The translations under genes and the position numbers were made by a program. Positions 32,136 to 35,234 of a stretch of 35,234 nt of DNA are shown one piece after another. Position 1 is the stretch's first letter. Each line of letters begins with the position of its first letter. Under the pieces are notes generated by a model, which had not been told where the DNA came from, searched no databases, and saw only the letters and a list, made by a program, of their open reading frames with translations. The stretch is from JANNAT01 sp031422555 (GTDB lineage: Bacteria; Pseudomonadota; Alphaproteobacteria; Rhodobacterales; Rhodobacteraceae): assembly GCA_031422555.1 (NCBI GenBank), contig JANPLZ010000116.1, positions 1 to 35,234 of the forward strand, in the 5' to 3' direction.

Positions 32136-32473
32136 CGCGCCGCCAGCGCCAGAATGCCGCCCAAGCCGCACATCGCGATTGGAAACATCGTAAACACGCC
32201 AAAACCAAAGGCGAACCACATCGCGATGCACGACGCCAGCATCAGAATACCACCCGGAATATTTTGTGACCGCGCCATCGCCGCCCCGGCAATGGCCAGA
32301 ATTGGCGCCAAAAAGCTGGCGGTTTTGATCACCATGGGGTGATTGACCTGCTGGGCCAAGTCGCCGATCTCGCCGTTATTGTCGACAAAGACCGTGTAGC
32401 CATAGCCGAAAAATCCGACAATCATTGCCAGAACGCCGCCGATCAGGCCCAAAGTTAGCGCGGCATTTCGCAT
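32117..32473 (-). CDS. small four-helix membrane protein of unknown function
   Basis: The 118-residue product has four predicted hydrophobic segments (LTLGLIGGVLAMIVGFF; MVIKTASFLAPILAIAGAA; IPGGILMLASCIAMWFAF; FPIAMCGLGGILALAA) and a short polar loop after the first. No characterised family is recognised. The start at 32473 (MRNAALT) has GGAG six bases upstream; the longer reading to 32590 lacks one. It overlaps doxX tail to tail by 19 bp and is divergent from the cold-shock gene. Confidence 0.75.
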   Translation of the reverse strand: MRNAALTLGLIGGVLAMIVGFFGYGYTVFVDNNGEIGDLAQQVNHPMVIKTASFLAPILAIAGAAMARSQNIPGGILMLASCIAMWFAFGFGVFTMFPIAMCGLGGILALAARQPDTH

Positions 32474-32625
32474 CCGAATCTCCACTCTTGATTTTTCAAG
32501 CAGGTTTGGCATGATTTGACGCGTGACGACAGCCTTTGTGATCGCCTGCAACAGGACGCTCGTGCAGACTGGCCGCACGCCCCAAGGCAATGTCGCCGTG
32601 GGAGGGTTAAGACAGGAGACGCGGC

Positions 32626-32832
32626 ATGCCCACCGGCACCGTAAAGTGGTTTAACAGCACCAAAGGCTATGGTTTTATTGCGCCCGATGACGGCGGCAAA
32701 GACATTTTCGTTCACATCTCGGCGGTTGAACGGGCCGGGCTTAAGGGTTTGAATGATAACCAGAAAGTTGGCTACGATTTGCAATCCGGCCGGGATGGCA
32801 AGGAATCGGCGGGCGATCTGCGGATCTTGTAA
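32626..32832 (+). CDS. cold-shock domain protein (CspA family)
   Basis: The 68-residue single-domain protein binds single-stranded RNA and DNA as an RNA chaperone. It has both motifs: RNP1 as KGYGFI (13-18) and RNP2 as DIFVHIS (27-33), with the usual GTVKWFN start. CAGGAGA lies six bases upstream. The 152-bp upstream gap contains TTGACG but no clear -10; the leader is short compared with the long regulated leader of E. coli cspA. Confidence 0.95.
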   Translation: MPTGTVKWFNSTKGYGFIAPDDGGKDIFVHISAVERAGLKGLNDNQKVGYDLQSGRDGKESAGDLRIL

Positions 32833-32856
32833 CGCCTTATGGCGGCCAGGCGGCCG

Positions 32857-33183
32857 TTAACCTAAGACCGCCGCCTGCACCGCATCGTCCCAGCCAAGAT
32901 GCCACTTGGTGCCATTTTGAATAACCGGGCGTTTCATCACCGCGGGTTGGGCGGCGATCTGCGCTTCGGGCTCTGACAGGCGCAGAAAATCGGAAAAGGC
33001 GCGGTAGGTGGTCGATTGCTTGTTGATCACCCGGTCGCCGAATTCGGTCACGATGGTGTCAATTTCCTGTGCGCTTAACGGTTCGGCGCGGATATCGCGG
33101 AACGTCACCTGATGCCCTGCCGCTTGAATGGTTTTGACCGCCTTTTTGCAGCTGTCACAGGTAGAAATGCCAAACAAGATCAT
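32857..33183 (-). CDS. ArsC/Spx-family thioredoxin-fold protein
   Basis: The 108-residue product has the N-terminal CDSC motif (ISTCDSCKKAVKTI, about residues 5-18) and the conserved MKRPVI at about 87-92 of the ArsC/Spx/YffB group. Family members are arsenate reductases, Spx regulators or glutathione-linked reductases of unknown substrate (YffB). There is no arsenic operon nearby, so a YffB-like role is more likely than arsenate reduction. The start at 33183 follows GGAGG. It is convergent with the cold-shock gene and 46 bp after the DUF2177 gene. Confidence 0.85.
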   Translation of the reverse strand: MILFGISTCDSCKKAVKTIQAAGHQVTFRDIRAEPLSAQEIDTIVTEFGDRVINKQSTTYRAFSDFLRLSEPEAQIAAQPAVMKRPVIQNGTKWHLGWDDAVQAAVLG

Positions 33184-33229
33184 GGGGCCTCCGATGGGTT
33201 GGGTTTGGCCCTGTGATAGCGCCAATCCG

Positions 33230-33631
33230 CTAGCTTGTCAGCGCCCGCGTGATCCAGACCCCGCCCGCCGCTACCAGCGCCGACGCGATGGTGCCCCAGA
33301 CCATATCGGTGACCACCAGCGATGGGTGCCAGACTTTCATGATGGTATAGCTGGTCAACTCGTAGGTGCCGTAGGCCACTGCCCCCACCACTGCCGCAGG
33401 GATAATCGCCTGCAAGGGCGCACCCTCCTTCAGCGCAGGCCAAGACACCAGATAGGTCAGCCCCGCCACATAGCCAAAGTAGAAAAGCGCCGCCGGGATC
33501 AGCCGCAGATCGGGCAGCATCAGATCGCCCAGATGTTTGACGAACAAGGGCCGCATGACAAAGGTCAGCATGATGGCGTCAAGGATCAGGAAAAGAACGC
33601 AAGAGGTGGCGTAAAGGATGGCGATATGCAT
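33230..33631 (-). CDS. DUF2177 family membrane protein
   Basis: The 133-residue product has about four membrane helices and the DUF2177 motifs: LILDAIMLTF near the start, FYFGYVAGLTYLV, and AVAYGTYELTSYTIMK followed by DMVWGT. The function of the family is unknown. The start at 33631 (MHIAILY) has GGAG seven bases upstream; the longer open frame runs into the repeat-rich intergenic block. It is probably transcribed with the ArsC/Spx-like gene 46 bp downstream. Confidence 0.88.
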   Translation of the reverse strand: MHIAILYATSCVLFLILDAIMLTFVMRPLFVKHLGDLMLPDLRLIPAALFYFGYVAGLTYLVSWPALKEGAPLQAIIPAAVVGAVAYGTYELTSYTIMKVWHPSLVVTDMVWGTIASALVAAGGVWITRALTS

Positions 33632-33697
33632 TGGGGTGCTCCGGCTTAAACAAGAGATAGCACGTTGGTGGGCGGGGGGTAGGGGTGAGGTGGACCA

Positions 33698-33722
33698 GAA
33701 AATGGTCCAGCGGACCATTTTC
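33698..33722. repeat. perfect inverted repeat with alternative pairing
   Basis: GAAAATGGTCC and GGACCATTTTC (11 bp, 3-bp centre) form a perfect palindrome. The left part can instead pair with GGACCA at 33692-33697, giving two mutually exclusive hairpins. It lies 61 bp upstream of the DUF2177 start and could be an operator or a leader switch. Confidence 0.6.
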
Positions 33723-33819
33723 CCACCGAACGCCCGAGCACGCCTGCGAGGGCCGGGCTGTTGATGCGGCAACCCCCTTACGCCCTTTGCCCCAAACCCC
33801 ACGCCGGGGTGCCAATCTA

Positions 33820-33895
33820 ACCGCGCCCGAACCGCCGGGGCCCTTAGGGTGCGACACCAGTCGCGCCCGCCCCGTGGGGGCGGTTCGGGCGCGGT
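33820..33895. repeat. 17-bp perfect inverted repeat (long hairpin or repetitive element)
   Basis: ACCGCGCCCGAACCGCC (33820-33836) is exactly complementary to 33879-33895, with a 42-bp centre. The arms extend imperfectly outward (CAATCT against AGATTTG). Length and symmetry suggest a dispersed palindromic element or a very strong hairpin. No transposase is nearby. Confidence 0.65.
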
Positions 33896-33919
33896 CAGAT
33901 TTGCTTGGGGCAAATCTGA
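33895..33919 (-). terminator. 10-bp hairpin downstream of the protease gene
   Basis: TCAGATTTGC (33895-33904) and GCAAATCTGA (33910-33919) form a perfect stem with a 5-nt loop. Its left arm overlaps the right end of the 17-bp repeat. It is about 100 bp past the protease stop. There is no U-tract, so termination is uncertain. Confidence 0.4.
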
Positions 33920-34017
33920 CGGGGGTGGGTAGTGGGAATAGTAGGTTGGTGAGCACCTTAGTCTTACTAAGGCGCATTTGCACTGATTGGTGGGGAGGCG
34001 TGGCGACCTGCGAGAGA

Positions 34018-34806
34018 TTAATAAGCGTGATCAATTAGTTCTCTAATTGCAACCGAGGTGAACATGTAAGAGAGGCCGGAATGCAGTCCGTTTCCACCAG
34101 CATTGATATGGCCCGCATTTATTCCAATAAGTCGCTCTGGGCGCATGTTGTCCACTACAACATCCCCCGTAAATCGAATGCCTGCAGAAAGTGCGAATAC
34201 GGGGCTCCCTGATGAGCCACCGGACGAAAACGCTTCAACAAGCCTTCGTCTCGGCCCAATAGCTTGTCCAGGCCCCGCATAATTTTCTTCAGGGTCGCTC
34301 GCAAGCGTACCACTTCTGAGAATTGGGCGACCTTGTGACTGATCATACCAGTCAGGAAATCCCGGCATAGCGACCAAATCGCCTGTTTTGAGCAGCTGGA
34401 AATAATCATCATCAGCCAGCAAATTTATTGGCAAAAAATTTATCGCAAAAGTCTTTTGTCCCACTGGCTCAATCGGCGTCACCCTTGAGCATTTGAAGGC
34501 AGCAATATCTTCACCGGCATGTTGAGGATAAACCAATGTAGCGTCAGTAAAATGTTCAAACTTTATTTTGGTGAATGCCGCGTCAAATCCTTCAAAAACA
34601 TACCTTTCTATGACCCAATGTTCCGCCGCTGGCTCACGCCAGCTCGGATTCAAAACGTGGCGATTCGTCACGACAAAAAAATTCTCCTGTGCGTCTTTTA
34701 CAAAGAACGCAGTGCCAGACTTTGTTTTTCTGATGCCGTAGTCATTGAATACTACCGTGAACCGATAAGCGGTGTAGAGAAATGCTTTTGGAAGCGGATG
34801 GTACAT
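34018..34806 (-). CDS. trypsin-like serine protease, probably horizontally acquired
   Basis: The 262-residue product is a single chymotrypsin-fold peptidase domain without a signal peptide, so probably cytoplasmic. The triad is visible: His50 in VVTNRHVL, Asp100 in GEDIAAFK and Ser199 in GGSSGSPVF (the GxSGxP site). Codon and base use are clearly AT-richer than in every neighbour, suggesting transfer. It starts 13 bp after the thyX stop and may be read from that transcript; GGGGC is the only upstream purine-rich site. The intergenic block downstream is full of inverted repeats. Related stand-alone proteases occur in stress and defence islands, but nothing else here supports that. Confidence 0.85.
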   Translation of the reverse strand: MYHPLPKAFLYTAYRFTVVFNDYGIRKTKSGTAFFVKDAQENFFVVTNRHVLNPSWREPAAEHWVIERYVFEGFDAAFTKIKFEHFTDATLVYPQHAGEDIAAFKCSRVTPIEPVGQKTFAINFLPINLLADDDYFQLLKTGDLVAMPGFPDWYDQSQGRPILRSGTLASDPEENYAGPGQAIGPRRRLVEAFSSGGSSGSPVFALSAGIRFTGDVVVDNMRPERLIGINAGHINAGGNGLHSGLSYMFTSVAIRELIDHAY

Positions 34807-34819
34807 GGTTATTAGCCCC

Positions 34820-35234
34820 TCACCCCAAAACCCCCTCAAACTCCCGCCACTCGCCCTTGCTCATCCCCGACGTCTCTTGCGTCACCACTTCCCCCGCCAG
34901 ACGTCGCTTTAGAACCGCCACGGCTTTGCCCGACAAATTCACCCCCCCCATCCGGTAATCCTCGAACGCCCCGAACGCCAGCGGCAGCCAATCCTTCACG
35001 CAGGCCGCAATTGCCTCGGCGTAGACGCGAATCTCATATTGCGCGTGGGGATCGGCCCTCAGCCGCAAAAAGTGGAACAGGTTGTGCAGATCGACCTTCC
35101 AATACCACTGGGTGTAGATGTTGGCGGGCAGGTTCATGCGGGCCAATTCGCGGGCCAGTCCCTGCTGCGGGTCGCCGTCGGGGCCGGTGGTTGACAGCAT
35201 CGCCTCGTAATTGTCATAGGCGCGGTTGGCGTCG
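34820..35234 (-). CDS. thyX: flavin-dependent thymidylate synthase ThyX (5' end outside window)
   Basis: ThyX makes dTMP from dUMP using FAD and methylenetetrahydrofolate. The visible 137 C-terminal residues include the family core LPANIYTQWYWKVDLHNLFHF (split here: YTQWYWK then LHNLFHFLRLR) and DPHAQYEIRVYA. The reading frame continues upstream of the first internal ATG to the window edge (DANRAYDNYEAM), so the N-terminus with the RHR motif lies outside. The protease gene follows after 13 bp on the same strand. Confidence 0.96.
   Translation of the reverse strand, partial: DANRAYDNYEAMLSTTGPDGDPQQGLARELARMNLPANIYTQWYWKVDLHNLFHFLRLRADPHAQYEIRVYAEAIAACVKDWLPLAFGAFEDYRMGGVNLSGKAVAVLKRRLAGEVVTQETSGMSKGEWREFEGVLG

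Larger units (their letters stand above)
33632..34017. other. 386-bp intergenic block rich in inverted repeats
   Basis: No credible gene is seen in this stretch. It contains three perfect inverted repeats, annotated separately, and GC-rich low-complexity runs (GGGGGG, CCCC). It lies between the native-looking DUF2177 gene and an AT-richer protease gene, so it may mark the edge of an insertion. Reading frames crossing it are Arg/Pro-rich and look non-coding. Confidence 0.6.

Noticed and set aside
32857..33183. Arsenate reductase ArsC
   Set aside because: The protein has a CxxC and KRPV motif of the wider ArsC/Spx/YffB group, but no arsenic resistance genes are nearby, so a specific arsC call is not supported.
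33820..33895. Terminal inverted repeats of an insertion sequence
   Set aside because: Only 42 bp separate the arms, and no transposase or target-site duplication could be seen.

Overview
The window is a GC-rich chromosomal segment of an alphaproteobacterium, almost certainly of the order Rhodobacterales (Roseobacter/Rhodobacter type). The evidence is the dcw gene order and sequence, a DUF1127 gene followed by tandem CCTCC-loop small RNAs, a PhaR/phasin/PhaC/PhaZ polyhydroxybutyrate (PHB) locus with CTGC-N3-GCAG operators, and a meso-diaminopimelate type MurE. The genus cannot be resolved from the sequence alone.

Layout. Positions 1-9919 (minus strand) hold the first part of the division and cell-wall cluster, mraZ-rsmH-ftsL-ftsI-murE-murF-mraY-(small secreted protein)-murD. 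Genes mostly overlap or abut, except around the small secreted protein inserted between mraY and murD. Positions 9920-10583 have no gene. They form a long mraZ leader with a strong intrinsic-terminator hairpin matching the UpsM small-RNA arrangement of Rhodobacter sphaeroides, and two sets of TGGG repeats at exact 10-nt period that look like MraZ boxes. Next come mrp (minus strand) and, divergently, a CcaF1-like DUF1127 gene followed by three tandem double-hairpin RNAs with CCTCC loops (CcsR or cuckoo type). Then uvrD (minus), pyruvate carboxylase plus a MAPEG protein (plus), and a small secreted EF-hand protein (minus).

Positions 19482-24931 are the PHB locus: a LysR regulator coupled to phaR, then phaP and phaC on the minus strand and divergent phaZ. 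Three co-oriented alpha/beta hydrolases face phaZ tail to tail. ThrS follows. Positions 29663-32135 hold a bufferin-type operon: a DUF2282 cysteine-containing precursor, DUF692/MNIO enzyme, DUF2063 partner and DoxX. A terminator-like hairpin after the precursor probably sets stoichiometry. The right end has a small membrane protein, a cold-shock protein, an Spx/ArsC-like protein, a DUF2177 membrane protein, a 386-bp intergenic block rich in perfect inverted repeats, an AT-richer trypsin-like protease, and the 3' part of thyX.

How it may work together. Exact or near PhaR operators occur in the phaP promoter (two), between phaC and phaZ, and before phaR. A perfect 7+3+7 palindrome of the same class lies upstream of the DUF1127/CcsR unit, and degenerate versions lie in the pyc promoter and the mraZ leader. 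This suggests, as inference, that PHB status sensed by PhaR may also feed into stress small RNAs, anaplerosis and perhaps cell-wall gene expression. That is the most interesting undescribed hypothesis here; the bufferin operon is the most interesting biosynthetic system.
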